64,000 nt of DNA from Ignavibacteriota bacterium (GTDB taxonomy: Bacteria; Bacteroidota; Ignavibacteria; Kapaibacteriales; UBA2268): contig JAHBUQ010000003.1 of NCBI GenBank assembly GCA_019637995.1, forward strand, positions 1 to 64,000, written 5' to 3'. The translations under genes were made by a program, and so were the position numbers. Shown here piece by piece: positions 46,988 to 56,675 of the stretch. Position 1 is the stretch's first letter, and each line of letters begins with the position of its first letter. Under the pieces are notes generated by a model. The model worked only from the letters and a program-made list of their open reading frames with translations, was not told the DNA's origin and made no database searches.

Positions 46988-48081
46988 TAATTGAAACTGC
47001 TATAATTATTAATACTTACTCTAACTGTATCGCCAGGTTTAATTTGCATTATACCTGATGTAATGATGGTATCGCCCTGATTTAATCCACCGGTAATCTC
47101 AATTTGTTCGGGATTTCTTGTTCCGGTTCGGACATCACGTTTATCAACAACTCCATTTTTAAATACAAATACATATTCGGACTTCAAATCAGGAATCAAT
47201 GCTATGCTTGGAATCATGATTGTATTTGGCCTGTCGTCTGTGATGATATCTACTTCCGCATAAGAACCGGGAAGTAAATTTTTGTTCAAATTACTGAATC
47301 TGCCTCTGATTTTAAAAGTTCTGGTAAGTTCATCAATTTTGGGCTCCGTCGCTAGCACACTAACATGATACTTTGTCGTATCCGGTGGTACCCGAAATTT
47401 GAGTAAACTACCTTTACTTACGTAATTGTAATACTTTTGAGGTACAGAAAAATCAATTTTAAGAAAATCAATTTTTTGTAGAGAAACGATTGTACTAGAA
47501 GGGGTTATATAAGCTCCTTCACTGACATATTTCAAACCGGCGACACCATCAAAGGGAGCTCGAATTTCAGTACGTTCAATCATTGCTTTAATATAGTCAA
47601 TTTCTGCTTTTTGCGAAGTCAACTCACTCAGGGCTAAATCATAATCCTGACGGCTTATGCCTTGCTTCTCAAAAAGCAATTTTTGTCTGGATTCTGTTAA
47701 TTGCAAATATTTCAACCTTTCTTCCGCTTTTTTCAGTTGAGCTTGCAAATCGTTATCATTAAGCTTGATAAGTAAATCACCTTTTCTGACTCTGGCACCC
47801 TCAACAAGATTTAATTTTGTAATTCTACCTGAAATTTCGGATTTTAATTCAATTTCTTCATCACCGAGTAATGTTCCGATAGCAAATACTGTTTTGCTGA
47901 CATTTGAAAACTCGGCAACAATTGCATTGACAGTTATTTCACTTTTAGTGTTATTTGCTTTTGATTCTAAAGTGGGAATATCATCAGATTGTTTACTCAG
48001 AAATTTTGGCAATACCAAAGCTAAAATGGCTATGAAAACTAATGACCAAAGAAAAATCTTTTTTGCTAAATTCTTATTCAT
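46987..48081 (-). CDS. RND efflux periplasmic adaptor (membrane fusion protein)
   Basis: A 364-residue HlyD/AcrA-family protein with one N-terminal membrane anchor (FLWSLVFIAILALVLPKFL). The lipoyl-like halves are ELKSEISGRITKLNLVEGARVRKGDLLIKL and TEIRAPFDGVAGLKYVSEGAYI, separated by a coiled-coil hairpin (LKKAEERLKYLQLTESRQKLLF). A beta-barrel domain follows. It links the inner-membrane pump to the TolC channel. First gene of the operon; the rpsR terminator lies just upstream and there is no local regulator. Confidence 0.94.
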   Translation of the reverse strand: MNKNLAKKIFLWSLVFIAILALVLPKFLSKQSDDIPTLESKANNTKSEITVNAIVAEFSNVSKTVFAIGTLLGDEEIELKSEISGRITKLNLVEGARVRKGDLLIKLNDNDLQAQLKKAEERLKYLQLTESRQKLLFEKQGISRQDYDLALSELTSQKAEIDYIKAMIERTEIRAPFDGVAGLKYVSEGAYITPSSTIVSLQKIDFLKIDFSVPQKYYNYVSKGSLLKFRVPPDTTKYHVSVLATEPKIDELTRTFKIRGRFSNLNKNLLPGSYAEVDIITDDRPNTIMIPSIALIPDLKSEYVFVFKNGVVDKRDVRTGTRNPEQIEITGGLNQGDTIITSGIMQIKPGDTVRVSINNYSSFN

Positions 48082-48151
48082 GTATTGAAAAAATAATTAT
48101 GAACTGTAAATGAATTTAGACGATTTATGATTGAATTATTTTAGTATTTTC

Positions 48152-48187
48152 AAAAAAAAAAAAAGCAGTTTCTTTTGGAAACTGCTT
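48152..48187 (-). terminator. Intrinsic terminator after rpsR
   Basis: AAGCAGTTTC (48163-48172) and GAAACTGCTT (48178-48187) form a perfect 10-bp stem over a 5-base loop. On the minus strand it is followed by a run of eleven T. It ends the small-protein/L31/S18 transcript 28 nt after the rpsR stop. Confidence 0.93.
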
Positions 48188-48215
48188 AATTACTATAATA
48201 TATTTGGAGTTTATA

Positions 48216-48482
48216 TTAATTTACGTCCTGAGCAACAAACGGCATTAAAGCCAAATGTCGAGCATATTTGACTGCCTGAGCAACCAATCTCTGCTGAAAA
48301 GCAGAAACACCTGTAATTCTTCGTGGAAGAATTTTTCCTTGGTCGTTTGTAAATCTTGATAAATATTTCGCATCAAGATAATCAACTACACGTTGATCTT
48401 TGAGCGGATTTTGTTTTTTCTTTCCGGTCTTTTTATTTGGTTTAAAAGTATTGCCGGTTTGCATAGGATGAATAGCGTTCAT
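48216..48482 (-). CDS. rpsR: 30S ribosomal protein bS18
   Basis: An 88-residue ribosomal protein. Family core: [55 protein letters not shown] (first half binds bS6 and rRNA; the RRITG loop is diagnostic). The N-terminus is Lys-rich and slightly long (NKKTGKKKQ). AGGAG lies about 10 nt before its ATG, which overlaps the L31 stop (TAATG). In Bacteroidota, S18 helps hide the anti-Shine-Dalgarno sequence; whether that applies here is unknown. Confidence 0.96.
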   Translation of the reverse strand: MNAIHPMQTGNTFKPNKKTGKKKQNPLKDQRVVDYLDAKYLSRFTNDQGKILPRRITGVSAFQQRLVAQAVKYARHLALMPFVAQDVN

Positions 48483-48721
48483 TAATTAGTCTCCTTTTTT
48501 TTGCTCATCATTTCCTGAGCTTTAGCAAAACGTTTGTTAAATCTGTCAACACGGCCAGCCGTATCAACCAATACTTGTTTTCCGGTAAAGAACGGATGAG
48601 ACTTTGAGTCAATTTCCAATACCATTTTTTCGTTCTTATAGCAGGAACGGGTCTGGAATGTTGAGCCGTCGGTCATTATGACCTCGACAGTCTGATAGAA
48701 TGGATGAATACCTTTTTTCAT
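48482..48721 (-). CDS. rpmE: 50S ribosomal protein bL31, zinc-ligand-free form
   Basis: A 79-residue L31. The C-terminal [24 protein letters not shown] is the classical type A core. The cysteines that bind zinc in type A L31 are gone: the usual CSKCHPFF reads DSKSHPFF, and the upstream CxC is replaced (VIMTDGST). Only one unrelated Cys remains. It is therefore a C-minus L31 that should need no zinc. The gene lies 12 nt after the 56-residue small gene and overlaps rpsR by one base. Confidence 0.93.
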   Translation of the reverse strand: MKKGIHPFYQTVEVIMTDGSTFQTRSCYKNEKMVLEIDSKSHPFFTGKQVLVDTAGRVDRFNKRFAKAQEMMSKKKETN

Positions 48722-48733
48722 TCTTAATTTTAC

Positions 48734-48904
48734 CTATTTAATATCAATTTTATCTACTTCATTAATATCGTCAACCTTCATAAATTGCTCTACGAAGCGA
48801 ATTGAACCGTCGCTTCCTTTGAAACCTTTAATCACTTTGACAACCGGTTTTGATTCCGCTTTTTTCTTCTTTAATTTGTCACCAAAAGATTGCGCTTTTG
48901 CCAT
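48734..48904 (-). CDS. Small basic protein resembling DUF4295 (candidate ribosomal protein)
   Basis: A 56-residue frame, ATG 48904 to TAG 48734. It starts MAKAQSFGDKLKKKKAESKP and continues VVKVIKGFKGSDGSIRF, VEQFMKVDDINEVDKIDIK. The basic N-terminus, the KVIK...SDGS...F turn and an acidic-to-basic tail resemble DUF4295, a ~50-residue family in Bacteroidetes (for example MAKKTVATLQKGEGK...TKVIK...SPKTGAY) that sits beside ribosomal protein genes and, as I recall, has been seen in a Flavobacterium ribosome. The resemblance is by eye. It lies 12 nt upstream of L31 and then S18 on the same strand, with one terminator after S18, so it is very probably the first gene of a ribosomal operon. Confidence 0.75.
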   Translation of the reverse strand: MAKAQSFGDKLKKKKAESKPVVKVIKGFKGSDGSIRFVEQFMKVDDINEVDKIDIK

Positions 48905-48983
48905 GTTGCACCAAATATATTAATTATTACAATTTTACGAACTTCAAAAATAACATTTTTTTTCGAATATACCAAAATTTTTC

Positions 48984-49844
48984 TTATCCTCTAAACGGTT
49001 CAATTTTATCAAGACCATCTTCAGGACATTTTGAGTGTATTTTATAAGAAGCAGAAAGAGTTGTAACAGGCACAGCAAGCAATCTTTCTTTTGCAATCAG
49101 ACAACCGCAAACTCTGCAAATGCCATAAGATTTGTTTCTGATTCTTTCCATAGCATCTTCGAGCTTTTTGATGTGCTCGCTAATTCTTTGAATTTGTGCG
49201 TAAGTTTTTTCTTTTTCCTGAGCTTCAGAGCCTTGTTCTGCCATATGCATAGAATAAATCATACTTTCTTCAGCAGAATCGAAACTTGTTAAATCTTCCA
49301 AACGCTCTTTAAGCATTCTTAGCTCATCCAGTGCTTCTGATTTAGCTTCATTTATTACTCCGGCGAACATTTCGAGGTCCTCATCTGAATATCTCACATC
49401 AAATTTTGGAGGTTCAGTTAATTCGGTTTTTACAGGATCGGGAGTTTTAGTCTTTTTTGGAGTTGCTTCTTTGATTTCTGCTATAGGAGATTCAACTTTT
49501 GGCTCTTCTTTCTTTGCAGTATCTTTCTTAGCTATTTTCTTTTTAGCTTCATCAGATTTGGAAGTTGTTTCCTTTTTTGTAACAGGTTGAGATACTGATT
49601 TTGTTTTTACTGCTTCAGGTTTGGATTTTGATACAGTCTTATTTTCTGCAACTTCAGCTTTGGGCACAGGTGTTTTTTTAGCAGTAGTCCTGGACTTTTC
49701 TGCAGGCTTTACAGCAACTTTAGTTGCAGTCTTTACAGTAGTTTTTGTTTCTTTGGCTTTTGTTTCAATTACTTTAGCCTTTGATTTACTTTCATTTTTC
49801 TCAACTTCACCTTTATTGGAAGTTGCTGTAGTTTTCTTTGCCAT
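48984..49844 (-). CDS. DksA/TraR-family protein with long Lys/Ala/Thr-rich N-terminal tail
   Basis: 286 residues from ATG 49844, chosen because GGAG precedes it; an ATG 30 nt upstream is less likely. Residues 1-~150 are low-complexity Lys/Ala/Thr/Glu/Pro, like a histone H1 tail. The DksA-like part (~155-286) has a coiled-coil (AEQGSEAQEKEKTYAQIQRI; LEDAMERIRNKSYG) and a C-terminal finger with CRVC at 243-246. In the standard DksA spacing the third and fourth ligands fall on Ser and Tyr (TTLSASYK), so the usual four-cysteine site is broken; His270 and Cys273 lie six residues further on and might substitute. Family members bind RNA polymerase or act as stress regulators. The tail suggests additional nucleic-acid contact (inferred). 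Confidence 0.85.
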   Translation of the reverse strand: MAKKTTATSNKGEVEKNESKSKAKVIETKAKETKTTVKTATKVAVKPAEKSRTTAKKTPVPKAEVAENKTVSKSKPEAVKTKSVSQPVTKKETTSKSDEAKKKIAKKDTAKKEEPKVESPIAEIKEATPKKTKTPDPVKTELTEPPKFDVRYSDEDLEMFAGVINEAKSEALDELRMLKERLEDLTSFDSAEESMIYSMHMAEQGSEAQEKEKTYAQIQRISEHIKKLEDAMERIRNKSYGICRVCGCLIAKERLLAVPVTTLSASYKIHSKCPEDGLDKIEPFRG

Positions 49845-50015
49845 ATCAAACTCCGTATAATAATTTGTTATCAACCGATTAAATTAACGGCATAACGCTT
49901 ATAATTAACTTGATAAAAAATCAGATTATATATATTATATAATTCATAAACGGCAATTAACGAATGAATTATAAAATATTGTAAAAAAATTGAATTAAAA
50001 TATACTGCTTGTTAT

Positions 50016-51293
<1,278 letters not shown>

Positions 51294-51390
51294 TTAAACT
51301 CTAAGAAATTAGAATAAATTGAGATTGTTTTTAAATTAATTGGAATACAAATTACAAATGAAAATATTCAAAATCAATTTAATTGTAGAA

Positions 51391-51744
51391 TCAGCAATTT
51401 TTCAAAGCGGATTCTAAATCAGGATAAATCTTGAAAACTCTGTCCAAATGTGTCATTGCAAGAAGTTTCATTATTTTTTCAGGTATATTGACAATCATCA
51501 TTGTGTATCCATTCTTGGTTAAATTGGAATGTGCATTAGCCAGCATACCGATACCGGTGCTGTTCATCAACTGAACCTCACCGGCATCAATAATAATACA
51601 GTTTTTCCCGGAAGCTGTAAGTTCATTTAAAATACTTGTAAATAACAAAGCATCATTTCCACCAAGCACTGACTGAACTAATTTTACAGATGCAGCATTA
51701 GGTTTTTCGCTAAAATTACTTATTTTATATTCCGGATTTATCAT
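51391..51744 (-). CDS. STAS-domain protein (anti-anti-sigma-factor-like)
   Basis: A 117-residue single STAS domain. The phospho-acceptor loop is MNSTGIGMLANAHSNLTKN, with Ser and Thr where SpoIIAA-type antagonists are phosphorylated by a serine kinase. VNIPEKIMKLLAMTHLDRVFKIYP is the usual C-terminal helix. No anti-sigma kinase or sigma factor is beside it. It follows secF by 4 nt, so the two are co-transcribed. Likely a partner-switching regulator with distant partners (inferred). Confidence 0.85.
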   Translation of the reverse strand: MINPEYKISNFSEKPNAASVKLVQSVLGGNDALLFTSILNELTASGKNCIIIDAGEVQLMNSTGIGMLANAHSNLTKNGYTMMIVNIPEKIMKLLAMTHLDRVFKIYPDLESALKNC

Positions 51745-51748
51745 GATT

Positions 51749-52690
51749 TTATGCCTTAGCAGTAGCTATTTTTTTACTTTTTGAATCACTTGTTTGTTTA
51801 TCAGTATTTTCATGTCTCCATATTACATAATTACTTGATATGTAAATAGATGAGTATGTACCGTAAACTATACCAAAGAACATAGTAAAAGCAAACCCTT
51901 GGAGTACCGGACCGCCAAAAATAAATAAGACCAATAATACCATAATTGTTGTAGTTGTGGTATTAATTGTACGGCTTAAGGTTTCATTCAGGCTCATATT
52001 AATCATCTTAATATAATTCATACCTTTATGCTTTTCGATATTTTCTCTGATACGGTCAAATATGATTACTGTATCATTGATAGAGTAACCAACAACCGTA
52101 AGCATACCTGCAAGTATTGCCTGATTGAGTTCGAGGTCAACAAGTCCTAAGTGATGAACAACAACAATTGTGGAGAATGTAAGCACAACGTCATGAACAA
52201 GAGCTATAATTGCTCCTACACCAAAATTAAATTCAAATCTGAAAGCTACATACACGAGAATCGCAATTACGGCAATGATAATAGCCCAAATCGCTTCAGT
52301 GAAAAGCTCGGCACCGATTTTTGGTCCAATTTTGTCAACTTTCAGCATAGTAATAGTTTCGCTTGCAAAACCTGATTTCAATGCTTCATTAATCATGTCG
52401 GGACCTTCTTCAACATCCATTATCCTGATTAAAAATGAATTTGCATCACCGAACGATTTAATTTCTGCACCTTTGATTCCGGCATTTGCAATGATATCTC
52501 TAACATCACCAATTGAAGGATTGCCACTAATATTAAGTGCAATTTCTGCTCCACCTTTAAAGTCAATACCCAAAACCGGTTTAAGAATGAAAGTTGCGAC
52601 AAGTCCAAGTATAACAAGTATCATTGAAATCATAGCAAAAGTTCTTCTTACACCTACAAAGTTTATATCTGTTTTACTAAAATATTGCAT
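51749..52690 (-). CDS. secF: Protein translocase subunit SecF
   Basis: A 313-residue inner-membrane protein with six helices. VLGIDFKGGAEIALNI is the SecF N-terminal motif and AILAGMLTVVGYSINDTVIIFDRIREN the hallmark of helices 4-5. With SecD it uses the proton gradient to finish pre-protein export through SecYEG. It lies 29 nt downstream of secD. A short Ser/Lys-rich tail follows the last helix. Confidence 0.96.
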   Translation of the reverse strand: MQYFSKTDINFVGVRRTFAMISMILVILGLVATFILKPVLGIDFKGGAEIALNISGNPSIGDVRDIIANAGIKGAEIKSFGDANSFLIRIMDVEEGPDMINEALKSGFASETITMLKVDKIGPKIGAELFTEAIWAIIIAVIAILVYVAFRFEFNFGVGAIIALVHDVVLTFSTIVVVHHLGLVDLELNQAILAGMLTVVGYSINDTVIIFDRIRENIEKHKGMNYIKMINMSLNETLSRTINTTTTTIMVLLVLFIFGGPVLQGFAFTMFFGIVYGTYSSIYISSNYVIWRHENTDKQTSDSKSKKIATAKA

Positions 52691-52719
52691 TTTATTTCCT
52701 TACTTAAATAATTTCCTAA

Positions 52720-54843
52720 TTATGCAGTTGCAGTTTCTTTAGGCTGTCCGAAGCTAAATTTAGTAGCGCCGCCGGAAAGCTGAAGTTCAAGTAATGCACG
52801 GGTGATTAAAATACCTGTAAACAAAGTAGTCAAAATACCGATAAGCAATGTAGTGGCAAAACCTTGGATAGGTCCGCTGCCAAATACAAGAAGAATGAAT
52901 GCTGTAATACCGGTTGTAATATTACCGTCAATAATCGCGCTCAATGCTTTACCGAAACCTTCGTCAATCGCAGAACGCAGCGAACGCCCCTTAGCAAGTT
53001 CTTCACGAATACGTTCGAAAATAAGTACGTTGGCATCAACTGCCATACCCATTGTCAATACTATACCTGCAATGCCCGGCAAAGTCAATGTACCTTTGAG
53101 TGCTGTAAGGACTGATATGATAAGTGTGATATTAAGTAATACAGCGAAATCCGCAACTAAACCAGCTCTGTTATAGTAGAATACCATATAAATAATAACT
53201 ATTATCAAACCTGCCATAGAAGCTCGGAAGCCCGCATTAATAGAATCCTGACCAAGTGATGGTCCTACTACACGCTCTTCAATGATCTTAACAGGAGCTT
53301 TCAAAGCACCTGCTTTAAGCACTACTTCTAGAAGTCTTGCTTCTTCCATGTTTGCCATACCGGTAATCTGCGACCTGCCACCGGTTATCTTTGCCTGAAC
53401 AACAGGAGCTGAGTAAACTCTTTCGTCAAGAACAATTGCAATTCTTTTTTTAAGATTTGCACCTGTAATTCTTGCCCAGCGGTCAGCACCTTCGTCATTC
53501 ATGGTCATATTAACCATTGGAGCATTTGTTGTAGGGTCGAATGACTGCAATGCATCAGTTATAACTTCACCTGTTAATTCAGGATCTCTTTTGAGACTGT
53601 AGAATTCGTAAACCTCGACGTTGGATTCTTTGAGCAATCTCTTGTCAGGTTTAGCTTCAACAACTATTTTATAATCAATAGGAATGAATGAGCGAATTTC
53701 CGGACGATTCAATATTTCATTGAATCTATCCATAGAATCTTTTATTATTCTGAATGAAAACTCCCCTTCTGTCGGCACGTCATCGGTTGTATAATAATAC
53801 TCTACCCATCTAGCGTTTTCCTGAGGAGGCACAAAATATGTAGCAAATAATGTGGTGAAAGGGTGTTCTTCAGTATGTTTTTTTCTGATTTCATCCTCAG
53901 AAAGACCTTCATAAGGATTTGTAGTATCACTTTTTGCCTTTTGTCCATCAGCTAAAGCAGTTGTATCAGATTCAGCTGTTGCAGTGTCTGCAGGCGTCTG
54001 ACTTGCCACGGTTATAGAATCAATTGATTCAACCGCTTGTTCAACTGCAGTAGGCTCTTTAGGTGCTTCGCCTCTTCTTTTTCTTAGCTGTTCAGCTAAA
54101 AATTTATCAATTCTTGTAAATGCTCTTACGATATCTGCATTGTTCTTAACAAGATTGAATTCCAGACGTGCTGTAGTCTGAAGCAAGTTGCGCATTTGCT
54201 CTTGATTTTCAACTCCGGGAAGTTCGAGAATAATTCGGTTAGTTCCGACTTTCTGGATATTTGGCTCAGAAACACCGAACTGGTCAATTCTCTGACGGAT
54301 TACTTCCTGTGCCTGATCAATAGCATCGTCTGCATTCTTGCGAAGTCTTTCGATAATTTTTTCTTCAGAAGCATCTCTAAAATCACCGATATCAAAATAA
54401 GATATCAAAGACTTACCTTTTGGTCTGGCAATTTCATTGAAATTCTTGAGGAAGATATCCAAACCATCCTGGTCTGTGCTTGCAGCATCTTCCTTAGTTT
54501 TATTAATTACAGCAATAAATAACTCATCAATAGATTCAGATTGAGCTGTTTCTTCAATAAGCTTAACTATGTCTGCTTCAAGAGTTACATACATACCTCC
54601 GCGCAAGTCAAGTCCAAGTTTCAACTGATTTTTCTTCAAATCAGTTAAATCCTGTCCGTGAAGCCTTCTAAACTCTTCAATTATTGCTAAAGAATCTTCA
54701 GAATTTCCGGCTTTTAAAGCTCTGTTGCGAAATTCTTTCTCTTTGGTTTCGAGCTGTGAAGCCTGATATGTTGGTATCATCACAGCTATTGCTGCAACTA
54801 CCGGCAGTATAACCAGTAGAAGTTTACCCCAATTTAGTTTCAA
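52720..54843 (-). CDS. secD: Protein translocase subunit SecD
   Basis: A 707-residue protein. LKLGLDLRGGMYVTLEADIV is the P1 signature and IAGIVLTMGMAVDANVLIFERIREELAKGRSL the helix 4-5 motif. Six C-terminal helices match the family. It is longer than E. coli SecD (615) because the periplasmic region carries a low-complexity Ala/Thr/Asp insert around residues 255-315 (SQTPADTATAESDTTALAD). The start is TTG 54843 with CGGAG about 9 nt upstream. It works with SecF, encoded 29 nt downstream. Confidence 0.95.
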   Translation of the reverse strand: MKLNWGKLLLVILPVVAAIAVMIPTYQASQLETKEKEFRNRALKAGNSEDSLAIIEEFRRLHGQDLTDLKKNQLKLGLDLRGGMYVTLEADIVKLIEETAQSESIDELFIAVINKTKEDAASTDQDGLDIFLKNFNEIARPKGKSLISYFDIGDFRDASEEKIIERLRKNADDAIDQAQEVIRQRIDQFGVSEPNIQKVGTNRIILELPGVENQEQMRNLLQTTARLEFNLVKNNADIVRAFTRIDKFLAEQLRKRRGEAPKEPTAVEQAVESIDSITVASQTPADTATAESDTTALADGQKAKSDTTNPYEGLSEDEIRKKHTEEHPFTTLFATYFVPPQENARWVEYYYTTDDVPTEGEFSFRIIKDSMDRFNEILNRPEIRSFIPIDYKIVVEAKPDKRLLKESNVEVYEFYSLKRDPELTGEVITDALQSFDPTTNAPMVNMTMNDEGADRWARITGANLKKRIAIVLDERVYSAPVVQAKITGGRSQITGMANMEEARLLEVVLKAGALKAPVKIIEERVVGPSLGQDSINAGFRASMAGLIIVIIYMVFYYNRAGLVADFAVLLNITLIISVLTALKGTLTLPGIAGIVLTMGMAVDANVLIFERIREELAKGRSLRSAIDEGFGKALSAIIDGNITTGITAFILLVFGSGPIQGFATTLLIGILTTLFTGILITRALLELQLSGGATKFSFGQPKETATA

Positions 54844-54951
54844 TTAAATACTCCGTTAAAAACATCAATAACTTATTTTCTCAAATGGATTTTTACAGAA
54901 CTACAAAATTATGTTCTTTTTTTAGAATAATCAAAAAAAAATTGAAAAATG

Positions 54952-56151
54952 TCAAATTTCAATGCCAAAATCTGTCAATTTTCTGTAAAGAGTCCTTTCA
55001 CTTATTCCCAATGATTCGGAAGCTTGCCTTCGATTTCCACCCGAACGCTTGAGTGCAAGCACAATCATCCTCTTTTCAATTTCGTCTAACCTCAAACTAT
55101 CGAGATTGTTCACTAAATCGTCCTGAGTATTAATTTCATCAGCATTTTGTATTTGAATATTGTCTACAGAATCATAAATTTTGTCACTTTGCAGCATCAA
55201 ATTGAATACATTTCGCTTAATTTCGCTTACATCGTTTTTTATATCAAGCAATGTTTTGAAAATCAAAAGTAACTCATTTGACGCAACTTCATCACGATAA
55301 ACAGAAACAAGTGACTGATTTTCCACAGTTGCATGGGAATTATAAGCCGGAAGTGCCGGTGGGATATATTTTCGCAGAACCTCAGGAGTCATTACATATC
55401 CTTTCTCAAGGGTAATAATAGTCTCAACAAGGTTTTTCAACTCTCTGACATTCCCTGGCCAAGGCATACCCATAAGCATATTCAGTGCATCTTTTGTGAT
55501 TCCGCTATATTCAAGTCCCAATTTCTTACAGACTTTTTTGCCGAAATGGTCAACAAGTTCGGGTATATCCTGCAAGTGACTTCGCAATACAGGCAGTTTG
55601 ATATGAACAGAATTCAATCGAAAAAATAAATCCCGACGAAATTTGCCTTCTTCCACAAAAATTTCTAAATCTCTGTTAGTTGCAGCTATGATCCGTACAT
55701 CAACTTTGTGCATACTCGATGAACCAAGCCTCGAAAACTGACCGGACTCCAAAACTCTTAGCAATTTAACCTGTGTACCAATAGGCATCTCCCCTATTTC
55801 ATCAAGGAAGATAGTGCCTTTATGTGCTGTTTCAAAAAAACCTATCCTCTGCTCGACAGCACCTGTGAATGCTCCTTTTTCACTACCGAATAATTCTGAC
55901 TCTAAAAGTGTCTCTGGTATTGCTCCGCAATTTACACTAACGAAAGGCTGATTTTTTCGATTACTCAGACCATGAAGTGCATTCGCAAAAACTTCTTTGC
56001 CGGTTCCGGTCTCACCCGTAATCAATACAGTTAAGTCTGTAGGTGCAGCCTGAAGCAAAGTCTCGATAGCAATCGTTATTTGAGGCGAACTCCCGATAAT
56101 TCCAAATCGCTTTTTTACTTCCGATATAAATTGTTTGTCAAAATTTTCCAT
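54952..56151 (-). CDS. Sigma-54-dependent activator (AAA+ and Fis-type HTH, no receiver)
   Basis: A 399-residue enhancer-binding protein. Walker A GETGTGKE (46-53), sigma-54 contact loop GAFTGA (93-98), Walker B TIFLDEIGEMP, and WPGNVRELKNLVETI near the end of the AAA+ domain. A ~100-residue Asn/Asp/Ile-rich linker follows. The C-terminus is a Fis-type helix-turn-helix (LALKRSGGNRRQASESLGISERTLYRKL). There is no N-terminal receiver, GAF or PAS domain, so control must come from partner proteins or expression. Last gene of a J-domain/rhodanese/activator unit, 12 nt after the rhodanese gene. It predicts sigma-54 in this organism. Confidence 0.93.
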   Translation of the reverse strand: MENFDKQFISEVKKRFGIIGSSPQITIAIETLLQAAPTDLTVLITGETGTGKEVFANALHGLSNRKNQPFVSVNCGAIPETLLESELFGSEKGAFTGAVEQRIGFFETAHKGTIFLDEIGEMPIGTQVKLLRVLESGQFSRLGSSSMHKVDVRIIAATNRDLEIFVEEGKFRRDLFFRLNSVHIKLPVLRSHLQDIPELVDHFGKKVCKKLGLEYSGITKDALNMLMGMPWPGNVRELKNLVETIITLEKGYVMTPEVLRKYIPPALPAYNSHATVENQSLVSVYRDEVASNELLLIFKTLLDIKNDVSEIKRNVFNLMLQSDKIYDSVDNIQIQNADEINTQDDLVNNLDSLRLDEIEKRMIVLALKRSGGNRRQASESLGISERTLYRKLTDFGIEI

Positions 56152-56163
56152 GACTATATTATT

Positions 56164-56673
56164 TTATTCAACACCTTGTTTTTTGGACCATTCATCCCAG
56201 CCACCGGAATAAATATGCGTTTTATAACCAAAATTAATTAGAATTTCGGCAATTTTATGACTTGAATCACAATTCCCACCATCGCAATATACTATTATAG
56301 TCTTTTCACTTGGCAAGTCAAGCACTTTATTCATTACTTCCGATTCATCATCATACGGAAAGATATTAATTGCGTTGCCAATTTTATTCTTCTCATGAAA
56401 ATCGCTACTACGGGCATCCACTATAACAAAATCATCACTGGCTACAATTTTAAGCATCTGTTCATAAGTTACAGTAGCTTCATCTTTCAAAGATATATCT
56501 GAGCTGAAAGAGCTTCCATTGGCACTATTAAAAAGTAAATCGTCACTTATTTGTGCCAGTTCTTTTTTCTTATAAATCAATGGTAGTGGTTTTGGTTGCG
56601 AGCTATTATATAAAAGACCTATAGCAATTGATACGACTAAAATAATAATTATTTCTTTGAAATTTTTCATCAT
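56164..56673 (-). CDS. Exported or membrane-anchored rhodanese-domain protein
   Basis: 169 residues with an N-terminal helix (FKEIIIILVVSIAIGLLYNS) that is a signal anchor or uncleaved signal. Residues ~65-165 form a rhodanese domain: FVIVDARSSDFHEKNKIGNAINI, the active-site loop YCDGGNCDSS with the catalytic Cys, and HIYSGGWDEWSKK at the C-terminus. Such proteins hold persulfide sulfur; the partner is unknown. It starts 2 nt after the J-domain gene stop and precedes the sigma-54 activator by 12 nt. Confidence 0.88.
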   Translation of the reverse strand: MMKNFKEIIIILVVSIAIGLLYNSSQPKPLPLIYKKKELAQISDDLLFNSANGSSFSSDISLKDEATVTYEQMLKIVASDDFVIVDARSSDFHEKNKIGNAINIFPYDDESEVMNKVLDLPSEKTIIVYCDGGNCDSSHKIAEILINFGYKTHIYSGGWDEWSKKQGVE

Positions 56674-56675
56674 TA

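Noticed and set aside
52275..52742. 155-codon plus-strand frame opposite secF
   Set aside because: Antisense shadow of SecF, which has full family motifs; no homologous look or start signal.
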